Source of the DNA: Nitrosomonas oligotropha
GTDB lineage: Bacteria; Pseudomonadota; Gammaproteobacteria; Burkholderiales; Nitrosomonadaceae
Assembly (NCBI RefSeq): GCF_009833085.1
Contig: NZ_QRBZ01000002.1
Span: forward strand, 62,001 to 126,000
Length of the DNA stretch: 64,000 nucleotides
Reading direction: 5' to 3'
Below are positions 28,364 through 36,109 of this stretch, piece by piece. Position 1 is the first letter of the stretch. The number at the start of each line of letters is the position of its first letter. A program made the translations under genes and the position numbers. The notes beneath the pieces were generated by a model that saw only the letters and a list, made by a program, of their open reading frames with translations, had not been told where the DNA came from and did not search any database.

Positions 28364-28853
28364 ACGTGCCCAGCCTCCTGCCAATAATTATTTCGAATAG
28401 ACAATTACTTGAAATTCAATACCTCTTCCGCGGTGATTTTTTCTAAAAGCCAATAAATTGGGGAACGTAATGTATTGGCTTGAACAAACATCCTCGATTG
28501 ATAACTATGTTTAAAATGCCGGAACGTTGTGTGGAAGGAATCAAGAAGGAGGAAAACAAGTTAACAAAAAGCAGAATAAATTTATATCAGCGTTGTCTTA
28601 CACGCGTATTAAAGAAACCTTGAGTGGTTTCGGGTTTTAGGCAGCTACGCACCGGCAATGCGCCGGTTAACGTGGATTTAAAAGAATTTGAAGGGCGCCG
28701 GGAAACAGCCTGATGCACTTGCCAAGGAACTATGGTAGGTTATCGGATATTATTAACTCTGCTAGTTTAGAGAGGCTAAAATATTTTTTATGTTCAGCAC
28801 ACATGTATTATGACTATAGCCATCGATCACATATCTATACACGAGAAGGAGTT
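28364..28853. other. Long intergenic region between the divergent RR-GGDEF-EAL and DUF2780 genes
   Basis: No gene is seen in 490 bases. Two hairpins are visible: AGCCAATA-N17-TATTGGCT (28448-28480) and ACCGGC-AATGC-GCCGGT (28651-28667). The second lies in a stretch that begins GGCA (28640) and ends TTGCC (28723), so a closed RNA structure in the leader of the downstream lipoprotein gene is possible. A GAAGGAGG sequence at about 28548 has no start codon behind it. Both outward promoters must be here. Confidence 0.5.
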
Positions 28854-29423
28854 ATGATGAAAAAAAGCAATTACGTTCAATTAGGCGCCGTGATCATTTT
28901 AACGGCAATGACGGGCTGCGCGACCAATCCGGGCGGTACGAATCCTGTGGGTGCGGTCAATCAAAGTCTATCAACGATAGAAAACGCAGCACAGAGCGGC
29001 AAACAAGTGCTGAATGCCGGTGCTGCGGTTGCCGGTAACGCTGAAGGAGCTGCGCAGATTGGTCTGGTGGATATTTTGGCTCACCGTCTTGGTGTTTCGC
29101 CGCAACAGGCTCTAGGTGGCGCCGGGGCGATATTTCAAATGGCGCAAAGCAATATGAATCCGCAGGCATTTTCGTCATTGTCTCGGTCCGTTCCCGGAAT
29201 GAATACAATGCTGGGCGCAGCCCCCGCCATGTCCAATCTATCCGCGTTAGCGGGTGGTAATAGCACACTTGGCAGTGCTGCTGCGCTTGCCGCATCCTTT
29301 CAGCAATTGAATCTTTCCCCTGATATGGTAGGAAAATTCATTCCGGTGATTACCAATTATGTGAGCAAAACAAGCGGACAGGCAACGGCCAATCTGCTGC
29401 AATCCGCTTTGACTTCCCGCTAA
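28854..29423 (+). CDS. DUF2780-type lipoprotein
   Basis: A 189-residue lipoprotein. The start at 28854 is chosen over an upstream in-frame ATG at 28713 because it has a GAAGGAG site and opens directly into a signal peptide with lipobox LTAMTGC (Cys about residue 22). The mature part carries LVDILAHRLGVSPQQALGGA and a VPGMNTMLGAAP stretch, as in DUF2780 (VcgC/VcgE-like) proteins. It is rich in Ala, Gly, Asn and Gln. The function of the family is unknown; the protein is probably outer-membrane anchored. Confidence 0.85.
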   Translation: MMKKSNYVQLGAVIILTAMTGCATNPGGTNPVGAVNQSLSTIENAAQSGKQVLNAGAAVAGNAEGAAQIGLVDILAHRLGVSPQQALGGAGAIFQMAQSNMNPQAFSSLSRSVPGMNTMLGAAPAMSNLSALAGGNSTLGSAAALAASFQQLNLSPDMVGKFIPVITNYVSKTSGQATANLLQSALTSR

Positions 29424-29446
29424 ATTCCAGCGTTTGATTAACGGAA

Positions 29447-29500
29447 ACGAGCAAGTGCAAGTGCAAGTCACACGATGTAAGTGACTTGTGCCTTGTTCGT
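29447..29500 (+). terminator. Imperfect long hairpin after the DUF2780 gene
   Basis: CAAGTCAC (29464-29471) pairs with GTGACTTG (29481-29488), and outer parts from ACGAGCAAG to CTTGTTCGT extend the pairing with mismatches. The left side also holds three copies of CAAGT. There is no T-tract. It may be the gene's terminator. Confidence 0.45.
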
Positions 29501-29515
29501 GCCGTTGCAGCCGAG

Positions 29516-29545
29516 GTGTAGTGTAGTGTAGTGTGGTGTGGTGTA
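29516..29545 (+). repeat. Pentanucleotide tandem repeat, six units
   Basis: Six consecutive 5-base units GTGTA/GTGTG (order GTGTA x3, GTGTG x2, GTGTA) lie in the gap between the lipoprotein gene and the next membrane-protein gene. It is a short microsatellite that could vary in copy number between strains. No regulatory role is evident. Confidence 0.9.
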
Positions 29546-29701
29546 CCGTTACTGCACCTCGAATCGAGCCATAAAACGTAAACAACCTATCCGGCACTTT
29601 TCTCCGGATTCTGCCGTTACCTGTAAGATGCTGATAATCGGAGCGCATTGTATTTTGCAATGCAAGCACTCGGGATAAGGTGGTTCCAGAAGAGGGACAG
29701 G

Positions 29702-30601
29702 ATGCAAAATCGGACAACTATTCTGAAAGCGGGCGCTTATGCGGGGTTCGCTGGTGCGACGGTGTTCATTGTGCAGGCTGTTTTTACGTCGGTCAGCTCA
29801 ACCGCCGCTATTGGCCTGATCATGATCCCTTTCTATGGTTTTCCGGCAGCGGGCGCGGGGTGGGCGTTGGTTTATAGCGCTTTTGCATTGCTCGATTTAC
29901 GTTCCGGCAAAGCGTCATGGAATAGCAGAAATGTACAATTTGCTGCCATATTCCTAACCGCACTTCTGCTCGCGGGGTTAGTTTTCTTCGTGCAACAGCA
30001 TGCGTTAGCGGTTGCCAAGAATCCTGGATCTGCACCGCAAGCGCTTGAAGCGGTAAATCAACGCTGGATTCCTTGGGGTCGCCGGGAGGTGGAAATCGCG
30101 CTGGCTCAGCATCCATCGACGCCACCGGCCATGCTCGAGAGGCTGGCCATGTCCGGCGATGATGCCGTGGTGCAGCGTGCTGGCGCCAATGCCAATATGC
30201 CGCTGGCGGCTTTGGAAGGAATCGCGGCAGGGCCGCTCACTTACGAGCGGGTTGCAGGGCTGGCCGGTAATCAAAAAATCTCCCGCGCCATCATGGAAAA
30301 ATTGATAGCGGCGGCGATGAACGATAGCCATGCGGCCGATCCCGTTCGTCAGGGATTATATAAAACCTATGTTTTGTCGGCGCTCGCCGCCAATGCGGCG
30401 CTTCCGCAAGATCTTTTCGATCGCGTGGCTGCTGGCGATTCACCTACGCATTTCCTGATACTGGCGGTGATTAATGCGCCCCGCGCCAGTTGCTTGCAAA
30501 TGTCCGGGCTGCTCGCTTCTACGCCTGCACTGGAGAATGCCAGCCTATACAATACCATCCTGAGTAAAATGACCGGGAAAGATTGCATCGTTGAGAACTA
30601 G
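29702..30601 (+). CDS. Membrane protein with leucine-rich-repeat-variant-like C-terminal region
   Basis: A 299-residue protein of unknown function. The start at 29702 is preferred over 29648 because of the GAGGGACAGG stretch before it and because the extra 18 residues look non-coding. Three hydrophobic segments occupy about residues 8-30, 33-58 and 77-97. The rest is cytoplasmic or periplasmic and repeats short motifs of the type ALAQHPSTPPAMLERLA and ANANMPLAALEGIAAG, similar to leucine-rich-repeat-variant units built as antiparallel helices. Such repeats often mediate protein contacts. Confidence 0.7.
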   Translation: MQNRTTILKAGAYAGFAGATVFIVQAVFTSVSSTAAIGLIMIPFYGFPAAGAGWALVYSAFALLDLRSGKASWNSRNVQFAAIFLTALLLAGLVFFVQQHALAVAKNPGSAPQALEAVNQRWIPWGRREVEIALAQHPSTPPAMLERLAMSGDDAVVQRAGANANMPLAALEGIAAGPLTYERVAGLAGNQKISRAIMEKLIAAAMNDSHAADPVRQGLYKTYVLSALAANAALPQDLFDRVAAGDSPTHFLILAVINAPRASCLQMSGLLASTPALENASLYNTILSKMTGKDCIVEN

Positions 30602-30709
30602 CGTCTAAAAACAACCAGTAAACGAGTAAACTGCCGGGGTTGATCTGCGTATACGAATTCGGCATCTGACGCGGGCATCGCTTGAAAAACTGAGAGGAGT
30701 GAGAGTGTG

Positions 30710-30820
30710 ATGGACAAAATCATCTATGGCGCTGCGGTGATACTCATGGTCGCCGCAATCGCTTACGGCGGATCGTGGTTATATCAATTTTTACTGGAGC
30801 TGTTTAAGAAAACCGTGTAG
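30710..30820 (+). CDS. Small single-span membrane protein (36 residues)
   Basis: This short open frame starts at ATG 30710 (or GTG 30707) after a good GAGGAG site and ends in TAG at 30818-30820. It encodes MDKIIYGAAVILMVAAIAYG followed by GSWLYQFLLELFKKTV. This is one hydrophobic helix with a short Lys-rich cytosolic tail, a common layout for regulatory or subunit-stabilising microproteins. It sits between the repeat-containing membrane protein and ppa. The coding call rests on ribosome binding site and composition only. Confidence 0.55.
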   Translation: MDKIIYGAAVILMVAAIAYGGSWLYQFLLELFKKTV

Positions 30821-31048
30821 CAAGAACATTTGCAAACACTGCGATTGGGGATGCATCGGCAGATAGAGCTGGATCATTCTCTGCTAAATCTAGCAGCACG
30901 CAATTTCTAAGCGGCTGGATTGGCGCATTGGCGGTGATGTGCGGTTTTTTCAACGCTGGTTTGACAGCCTTTTCACTCCTCAGTACACTCAAACCCAATG
31001 AGCGGCAACTTCTGTCTCTCACTTCAAACCTAGTAAAAAGGCAATTCC

Positions 31049-31582
31049 ATGGATATCAACGCTATTCCTGTAGGCGGAAATGTGCCTAACAATGTCAACG
31101 TCATCATCGAAGTACCGACCGGTGGTGAACCTGTCAAATATGAATTTGATAAAAAATCCGGTGCACTGTTTGTGGATCGTATCCTGCATACGCCCATGCG
31201 GTATCCGGCCAATTACGGTTTTGTTCCGCACACCTTGTGCGATGATGGCGATCCGCTCGATGCGCTGGTGATTGCCCGTTCGCCATTTCTCGCCGGTTGC
31301 GTCGTGCGTGCCCGGCCGATTGCATTGCTGCATCTTGAGGATGAGCATGGCGGTGATGAAAAACTGATTTGCGTGCCGGATAATAAAACCTTTCCGTATT
31401 ACGCCCATGTGTGTGAACGCGACGACCTGCCCGATATTGTGTTTCAGCAGATTGAACATTTCTTTACGCATTACAAGGATCTCGAGCCGGAGAAATGGGT
31501 ACGCGTGGGCCGTTGGGGTGATTCCGCCGAAGCGCGTGACACGGTGATGCGCGCCATCGACATGGCAAAAGCCTCAAACTGA
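31049..31582 (+). CDS. ppa: Inorganic pyrophosphatase (family I)
   Basis: This enzyme hydrolyses pyrophosphate to phosphate in the cytoplasm and drives biosynthesis. The 177-residue hexamer-type protein has the family start with EVPTGGEPVKYEFDK, PANYGFVPHTLCDDGDPLD containing the D-x-D-P-x-D metal site, and a C-terminal KDLEPEKWVRVGRW. Pyrophosphate is released by PRPP-using reactions such as Apt nearby. A terminator-like hairpin follows. Confidence 0.97.
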   Translation: MDINAIPVGGNVPNNVNVIIEVPTGGEPVKYEFDKKSGALFVDRILHTPMRYPANYGFVPHTLCDDGDPLDALVIARSPFLAGCVVRARPIALLHLEDEHGGDEKLICVPDNKTFPYYAHVCERDDLPDIVFQQIEHFFTHYKDLEPEKWVRVGRWGDSAEARDTVMRAIDMAKASN

Positions 31583-31653
31583 TCACTGCTGTGCCCGAAG
31601 CAACGATACGGGCTGCACGGCAAAAGTAGCAGATTGAGCGGCGAATACTATCC

Positions 31654-31683
31654 GGCAACGCAAAATGTGCGTTGCCTTGTTTC
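31654..31683 (+). terminator. Hairpin terminator after ppa
   Basis: A perfect 9-bp stem GGCAACGCA / TGCGTTGCC with a 5-base loop is followed by TTGTTTC, 71 bases after the ppa stop. The rest of the 300-base gap before the next gene shows no coding signal; it contains a short GTTCC tandem just after the hairpin. Confidence 0.75.
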
Positions 31684-31883
31684 GTTCCGTTCCGTTACTG
31701 TACTGTTCATCTGCCAGATTAAGCGTATTGCTATCCTTGATAGCGAAATCAGTCAGACAATAAAACCCGGTAGGTTGTGACGATGCTGGGAATCGCAGAC
31801 CGATGCCGCGGATACATTGCCGGAACAGGCGGTTTTCCCTCAAATCGAACGGACTGAACGGTTCGTCGGCCTAGGAGTTATTC

Positions 31884-32729
31884 ATGTTTGATACCGCAAT
31901 TGACACCATTGTCATGCGTCCCTATGTATTTACTTTTTTTGCGGCATTTCTGCTGGTTTGTGTGCCGCATTTGGGCTGGCGCAAGACGCTGACTTTTACA
32001 CTGGCCGGATATTTGATCGCGTTTACCTCCGAGAAACTCTCGATCACCACCGGATTTCCTTACGGCTGGTACTACTACATCGACGATACAAGCCATCAGG
32101 AGCTGTGGGTTTGGGGAGTGCCGTTCTTCGATTCGCTTTCTTACGTTTTCCTGACTTACTGCAGCTACACGACGGCATTGTTCATTCTGTCTCCGTTAGC
32201 GACCAAAGGTGCGGATCTGATCACGCTGGAGACGCGCGCCATCCGGCATTCTTGGGCCGCACTGGTATTGGGCGCTTTTTTGCAGACATTTCTGGATATC
32301 ATCATCGACCCGGTGGCATTGCAGGGAAATCGTTGGTTTCTTGGGCAAATTTACGGATACTACGAAGCAGGATTGCATTTTGGCGTACCGATTTCAAATT
32401 ACCTTGGCTGGCTGCTGACCAGTTTCCTGCTGGTGGCCGCTTTGCAGCAGATAGATCGCAAGCGGGACGGGAAAGCACCGCGCGGGATTTTTGCCATGCC
32501 GTTCCGTTCTCTGTTGGGGCCGGTTTTGTATTTGTCGGTACTGATCTTTAACTGGATAGTCACACTGTGGATCGGCGAGTATCTGATCGCGCTGACCGGT
32601 ATATTGATTTTTACCCTCCCGGTCGTCATGGTGATCGTTTTGGCTGCTTTGCGGGTCAACCGCTACCGTGCGGAAGAATTGCAGGAGCATTTGGAAAATT
32701 ATCCTTGGTCACCGCTGAATAAGTCATGA
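31884..32729 (+). CDS. Carotenoid biosynthesis protein, CruF/DUF422-like membrane protein
   Basis: A 281-residue polytopic membrane protein with about seven hydrophobic segments and the signature GFPYGWYYY followed by VWGVPFFDSLSYVFLTY and a DIIIDPVA motif. These match the carotenoid-synthesis (DUF422) family that includes CruF, a 1',2'-hydratase acting on gamma-carotene or lycopene ends. The exact substrate is unknown, and no other crt gene lies in the window, so the pathway would be encoded elsewhere or the protein may act on another isoprenoid. A TAGGAG site precedes the start. Confidence 0.85.
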   Translation: MFDTAIDTIVMRPYVFTFFAAFLLVCVPHLGWRKTLTFTLAGYLIAFTSEKLSITTGFPYGWYYYIDDTSHQELWVWGVPFFDSLSYVFLTYCSYTTALFILSPLATKGADLITLETRAIRHSWAALVLGAFLQTFLDIIIDPVALQGNRWFLGQIYGYYEAGLHFGVPISNYLGWLLTSFLLVAALQQIDRKRDGKAPRGIFAMPFRSLLGPVLYLSVLIFNWIVTLWIGEYLIALTGILIFTLPVVMVIVLAALRVNRYRAEELQEHLENYPWSPLNKS

Positions 32730-32731
32730 AA

Positions 32732-32763
32732 TTGCAAACCGGTCGCCGGTCCGGTGCAAATTT
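32732..32763 (+). terminator. Hairpin after the carotenoid-family gene
   Basis: Left arm TTGCAAACCGG and right arm CCGGTGCAA pair with a two-base bulge around an 8-base loop, starting just after the stop codon. Only ATTT follows, so termination is likely but not certain. Confidence 0.5.
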
Positions 32764-32888
32764 GACGGTAACCGTGGTTTGTCTTGTCAAGCAATGCATA
32801 CTTAGGCACTATGGTAGTGGTGTTAGATTAACCAGGAAGTTAGGTTTATCCATTGATTAACCGGGTTATATCCATCAGGAGATGACAA

Positions 32889-33350
32889 ATGATGAAAATT
32901 GATCGAAGAATACCGGGATTCGGCGTTTTTTTAGTTTCTGTTTGTCTGGCGGTGACGCTGGCGTTATCCGGTTGTACTGTGAAACTGGTCAGCGGTTATG
33001 ACGAGACGACCGACAGAGCGGTGACTGATTTACAGCGCAAAACGGAAGCGCATCTGGTGGCGCTGGAATCGGTAGAAGACCTGCCCGAGTGCACATACGA
33101 GAATCATAAGCAATTTTATGATGAAGCCAAGGTGGACATTAGCGCGATTACCGTCCGTGCTGCGGCAATTCCGAAAAATGACATCACCACGCAAGAGTCG
33201 CAGTTGCTGGCCAGTCAGTTGGATAATCTCGAAAAGCTTCATAAGATCGCGTGCTTATCCAAGGATCAAATCACGCTCGTGCGTACGCACTTCAATACCA
33301 GCTTTACGGCAATTCTAAAGCTCGAGTTTGCGAAACGGCGTGGCGAGTAA
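32889..33350 (+). CDS. Small lipoprotein of unknown function
   Basis: A 153-residue protein with a signal peptide and lipobox LALSGC (Cys at about residue 29). The mature region is largely helical and polar (DRAVTDLQRKTEAHLVALES; later QLLASQLDNLEKLHKIA), and has two further Cys. No family is recognised with certainty. The next gene follows after 36 bases on the same strand, so the two are probably co-transcribed and may act together. Confidence 0.75.
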   Translation: MMKIDRRIPGFGVFLVSVCLAVTLALSGCTVKLVSGYDETTDRAVTDLQRKTEAHLVALESVEDLPECTYENHKQFYDEAKVDISAITVRAAAIPKNDITTQESQLLASQLDNLEKLHKIACLSKDQITLVRTHFNTSFTAILKLEFAKRRGE

Positions 33351-33386
33351 TTGCTGCGCAACGATTGATATCTATCTGAGGAGAAT

Positions 33387-33719
33387 ATGATGAGCCTGGA
33401 TGCGGTTAAATTGGGAAAAGACATACTCGCTGCGTTGAATGGCAGCCTCGCGGAAAAATGGCCCGATGTCAAAGATTATGGCGAGGCCGAAGCGAAAAAA
33501 CTCGCGCAGACATTGGTGATGATCGGAACGCTGAAAGCCACCGGGAAAATCAATAAGGAACAGGCTGAGTTACATTTGGAAATGCAAAAGAATGCGACGC
33601 GGATGGTATTGATGACGATTGAAGGATTAGGCATTCTATCCGCCGAAGCGGCCATCAATTCGGCGCTGATTGCCGTGAAGGATAATGTGAATAAGGAAAT
33701 TGGCTTTACGTTACTGTAA
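33387..33719 (+). CDS. Small helical protein of unknown function
   Basis: A 110-residue protein without a signal peptide. It begins MMSLDAVKLGKDILAALNG and is almost entirely amphipathic helix, with KATGKINKEQAELHLEMQKN in the middle and a hydrophobic C-terminal half (IEGLGILSAEAAINSALIAVKD). A GAGGAG site precedes the ATG pair. It is the second gene after the lipoprotein at 32889. A toxin-immunity or channel-blocking role cannot be judged. Confidence 0.72.
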   Translation: MMSLDAVKLGKDILAALNGSLAEKWPDVKDYGEAEAKKLAQTLVMIGTLKATGKINKEQAELHLEMQKNATRMVLMTIEGLGILSAEAAINSALIAVKDNVNKEIGFTLL

Positions 33720-33732
33720 CAAGCTGTTCTCT

Positions 33733-33766
33733 AAAAAAGATCACCCCTGATTTCTCCGGGGTGATC
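33733..33766 (-). terminator. Rho-independent terminator of the PhoX-like gene
   Basis: On the minus strand a perfect 9-bp stem GATCACCCC / GGGGTGATC with a 10-base loop is followed by six T residues (33733-33738). It lies 64 bases beyond the stop of the PhoX-like gene and could also end transcripts from the plus-strand neighbour. Confidence 0.82.
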
Positions 33767-33829
33767 CGTCCATTGCAAAGTTCTATGTCACGATTATACG
33801 GCTGGCATTGAACTTCATGAAATGATCGA

Positions 33830-35233
33830 TTACGAATTGCCGTGTGCAGGATTTTTTCTGCGATACACGGAAGCACCCACCAAACCAAGACCTACCATCA
33901 GCATCGCGTAGGATTCAGGTTCCGGCACCGCAATCATCACGGTACGGTCATCGCCGCTGAAAGGATGTTGCACATTCACATAAGCGATGTTCGGGTTGAA
34001 TTTATCAAAATAGAGCCCGGTCGGTTCTGCACCCAAAGTGGATAGGGAAGCCCAACGGCCAACCGATTCGGCAATACCGTCGTTATTCGCGTCTTGAGCA
34101 AACCAGATATCGGCGGAGCCGCCAGGCTGGTCTTCCACAATGTAGATATTGCCTTTGGCATCGATCGCCAAATTATCGGGATTTTTGAATACGCTGCCGA
34201 CGCCCAAGCCGGTGGCTTGATCAAGCGTGGAAGTGTTGACAAACAGACTGGCGTTATTGCTGGCGAGATTGAAGGAATATACTTCATCCGTGGTCGTGGT
34301 GGCTACGTAGAGGATTTGATCGCCGTTCTCCAAGGTTTTGATTTCCAGATCTTCCGGGCGTTGATAATCGGTTGAGAGGACATTGTTGGCGGACAAACGG
34401 CCATCGATGGTGCCGTCGGCGTTCAGTATGGAGACTCCGGGCAGCGCGCCGCCGCTGGTATCGGTAATCGGCGCCCAGGTGATGGCGCCGGTTGCGTTGG
34501 CATTGTTACCGCCGTTAACCAGCATCACGAAGGTTTGTCCGGCGGTAAAATAATCGTCGCCGTTGGATGCATTCGGATTCGCCGGAACATACTTGTAGAT
34601 CCCGCCGCCGTTCACCTCATCGATGAAGTACAAGCTGTTGTCTTTGTCGAATACCAACCCTTCGTGCGACACGCGCGGAAGAATGCTGCGTTGCACAAAA
34701 TTGGAATCACCTGAGCCGGTTGCAGTGACCGGGTTGGTCAATTCGAATAAACGTCCTTTGCTGCTGCCCGCGCCCCATGATTCCTCGGCGGTCAGGTAGC
34801 CACCCCAGGGAGTCCAGAGCGAAGCGTCACCGGCCACGAAGTTTTGTGTGCCGGATGCGACCAGCGTCACGGTGCGGGTATTGTAATCGGCATTCCACAA
34901 ATCGATACGTTGCACGCCAGCGGATCCGGTTTCAAACGGCATGAACAGATAACGGCCTGCATCCGCACCGGATTCGTTGGCCGTGATCATATCCCAGTTG
35001 CCGCTGTTATCGATGCCTTGGCTTAATTGATTGGCGCGATTGGCAATAGAAGTTTGGCTCCAGGTGGGATTGGCGAATAGAAACGGACTGGATTCTGGTA
35101 ACGAACCGCCGGGAACGCTGCCAGATAAAGCAGTAATGCTGTCAAAACTGTTGCTGGCAAAGGCTTGCGGTGCTCCGTATATCATCATGAGCGCCCCGGA
35201 AACGACCGTGGCGAGTATTCTTTGTTTGTACAT
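33830..35233 (-). CDS. PhoX-like secreted protein with PEP-CTERM sorting signal
   Basis: A 467-residue exported protein. It has an N-terminal signal peptide (cut near APQAFA), a body of the PhoX/DUF839 phosphatase-like beta-propeller type with LTAEESWG, SHEGLVFDKDNSLYFIDE, YQRPEDLEI and NLAIDAKGNIYIVED, and a C-terminal PEP-CTERM signal (VPEPESYAMLMVGLGLVG, then YRRK). PhoX enzymes are calcium- and iron-dependent alkaline phosphatases; whether this one is active is not provable here. Exosortase would cleave and anchor or release it; no exosortase gene is in the window. The ribosome binding site is CGGGAG. A riboswitch-like leader precedes it. Confidence 0.88.
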   Translation of the reverse strand: MYKQRILATVVSGALMMIYGAPQAFASNSFDSITALSGSVPGGSLPESSPFLFANPTWSQTSIANRANQLSQGIDNSGNWDMITANESGADAGRYLFMPFETGSAGVQRIDLWNADYNTRTVTLVASGTQNFVAGDASLWTPWGGYLTAEESWGAGSSKGRLFELTNPVTATGSGDSNFVQRSILPRVSHEGLVFDKDNSLYFIDEVNGGGIYKYVPANPNASNGDDYFTAGQTFVMLVNGGNNANATGAITWAPITDTSGGALPGVSILNADGTIDGRLSANNVLSTDYQRPEDLEIKTLENGDQILYVATTTTDEVYSFNLASNNASLFVNTSTLDQATGLGVGSVFKNPDNLAIDAKGNIYIVEDQPGGSADIWFAQDANNDGIAESVGRWASLSTLGAEPTGLYFDKFNPNIAYVNVQHPFSGDDRTVMIAVPEPESYAMLMVGLGLVGASVYRRKNPAHGNS

Positions 35234-35280
35234 TGTATTCTCCCGAAATAATCTAAAAAATTCTTTAATTCGACGATCAG

Positions 35281-35358
35281 TACAGGCAATCTGGCTATCT
35301 GCGTTGCAGATCCTGGATTTTCCGGTCCCCGGCTCACACCGGGTATAGCTTTACAGTA
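35281..35358 (-). promoter_or_regulatory. Candidate class I cyclic-di-GMP riboswitch (GEMM-I-like) in the PhoX-like leader
   Basis: Read on the minus strand, the leader has a stem CCCGG/CCGGG (35343-35339 with 35332-35328) capped by a GUGA tetraloop, then GGGAC-CGGAAAAUCC-AGG, a second hairpin AUCUGC-AAC-GCAGAU (35311-35297), and the closing GAUAGCCAGAUUGCC. The order GNRA-capped hairpin, GGGAC, A-rich joint, second hairpin, AUAGCC..UUGCC follows the class I c-di-GMP aptamer. The 5' GCUAUACC differs from the common GGCAAACC and recalls a UAU variant described in RNA databases. It ends 47 bases before the start codon. This is by eye; a covariance search is needed. Confidence 0.5.
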
Positions 35359-35587
35359 CGCGATGGATTATAAGAACGGGATGTGACGTGCCTATTGCAG
35401 GACTATTACCGGATCGGTTGGAACCTGCCGGGTGCCGGAATAGCCGGTGTGGAGGGTTACGGCTGTGATTGGCCGAGGAAGAAAATATCGCGATGGAAAA
35501 ATGCGATAATTTTATTTAGAGCGATTAAGTGCTGCCCCGCAACGGGATGGCGCATGCTTCGGATTAACAGTCATGAGAGGAGAATCA
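35359..35587. other. Remainder of the divergent gap upstream of the PhoX-like and lipoprotein genes
   Basis: No gene is seen. An AT-rich hairpin (AAAATATCGC 35482-35491 with GCGATAATTTT 35503-35513) followed by TATTTAG resembles a weak terminator or attenuator before the plus-strand lipoprotein. GC-rich repeats of CCGG type occur at 35419-35455. Both outward promoters must be in this gap. Confidence 0.4.
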
Positions 35588-36037
35588 ATGAAGTTGTTTG
35601 TTTTGCCATTTTTGGCGATGGCCTTGCTTGGCTGTTCTGCATTCACAGCCGGTAATCAGCGCCCTGCGCTTGATGTCAAACTGATCGGGGTATGGACAGG
35701 AGAATACCTGGAAGAGGGCGGTACGATAAAACGCTGGACGCAAACGCGAAATGCCGATGGCACTTATTCTATCGAATTCAGTTTCACGGCAGCGGATGCA
35801 ACGACGCAGGGTTTTACCGAATCCGGCCGCTGGTGGATCAAAGATGGTTTATTCCACGAGATTGCTTTACCGGAAAAAGGGCATCCCGATAAATACCGCT
35901 ATTCCTTCAAAAAGAAGGATTGCGTCAGTTTTGTATTGGTTGAAAGCGAGGGATTCGCCGAAGAGGAGGATAGTTATGTATTCAGTGAATGTCTGGAAGC
36001 GGATTCACCACCGGCAAATTTTGGTAAATCCATTTAG
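35588..36037 (+). CDS. Small lipoprotein of unknown function
   Basis: A 149-residue protein. The ATG at 35588 has a GAGGAG site and opens a lipoprotein signal (MKLFVLPFLAMALLGCSAF, Cys16). The mature part resembles a small beta-barrel or lipocalin-like domain: LIGVWTGEYLEEGG, RWTQTRNADGTYSIEFSF, GRWWIKDGLFHEI and a late Cys pair. Such domains often bind small ligands, but no family is assigned. It is a single gene, divergent from the PhoX-like gene. Confidence 0.75.
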   Translation: MKLFVLPFLAMALLGCSAFTAGNQRPALDVKLIGVWTGEYLEEGGTIKRWTQTRNADGTYSIEFSFTAADATTQGFTESGRWWIKDGLFHEIALPEKGHPDKYRYSFKKKDCVSFVLVESEGFAEEEDSYVFSECLEADSPPANFGKSI

Positions 36038-36109
36038 TTTTTAACAAAGCTTGTTTTCTGCCACGGCGCATTCCGCTGAGAATGGGCAATGGCAGAAATA
36101 GTGCAGCGA

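Noticed and set aside
29451-29545. CRISPR-like repeats
   Set aside because: Units are only 5-6 bases without spacers; no cas gene is present anywhere in the window.
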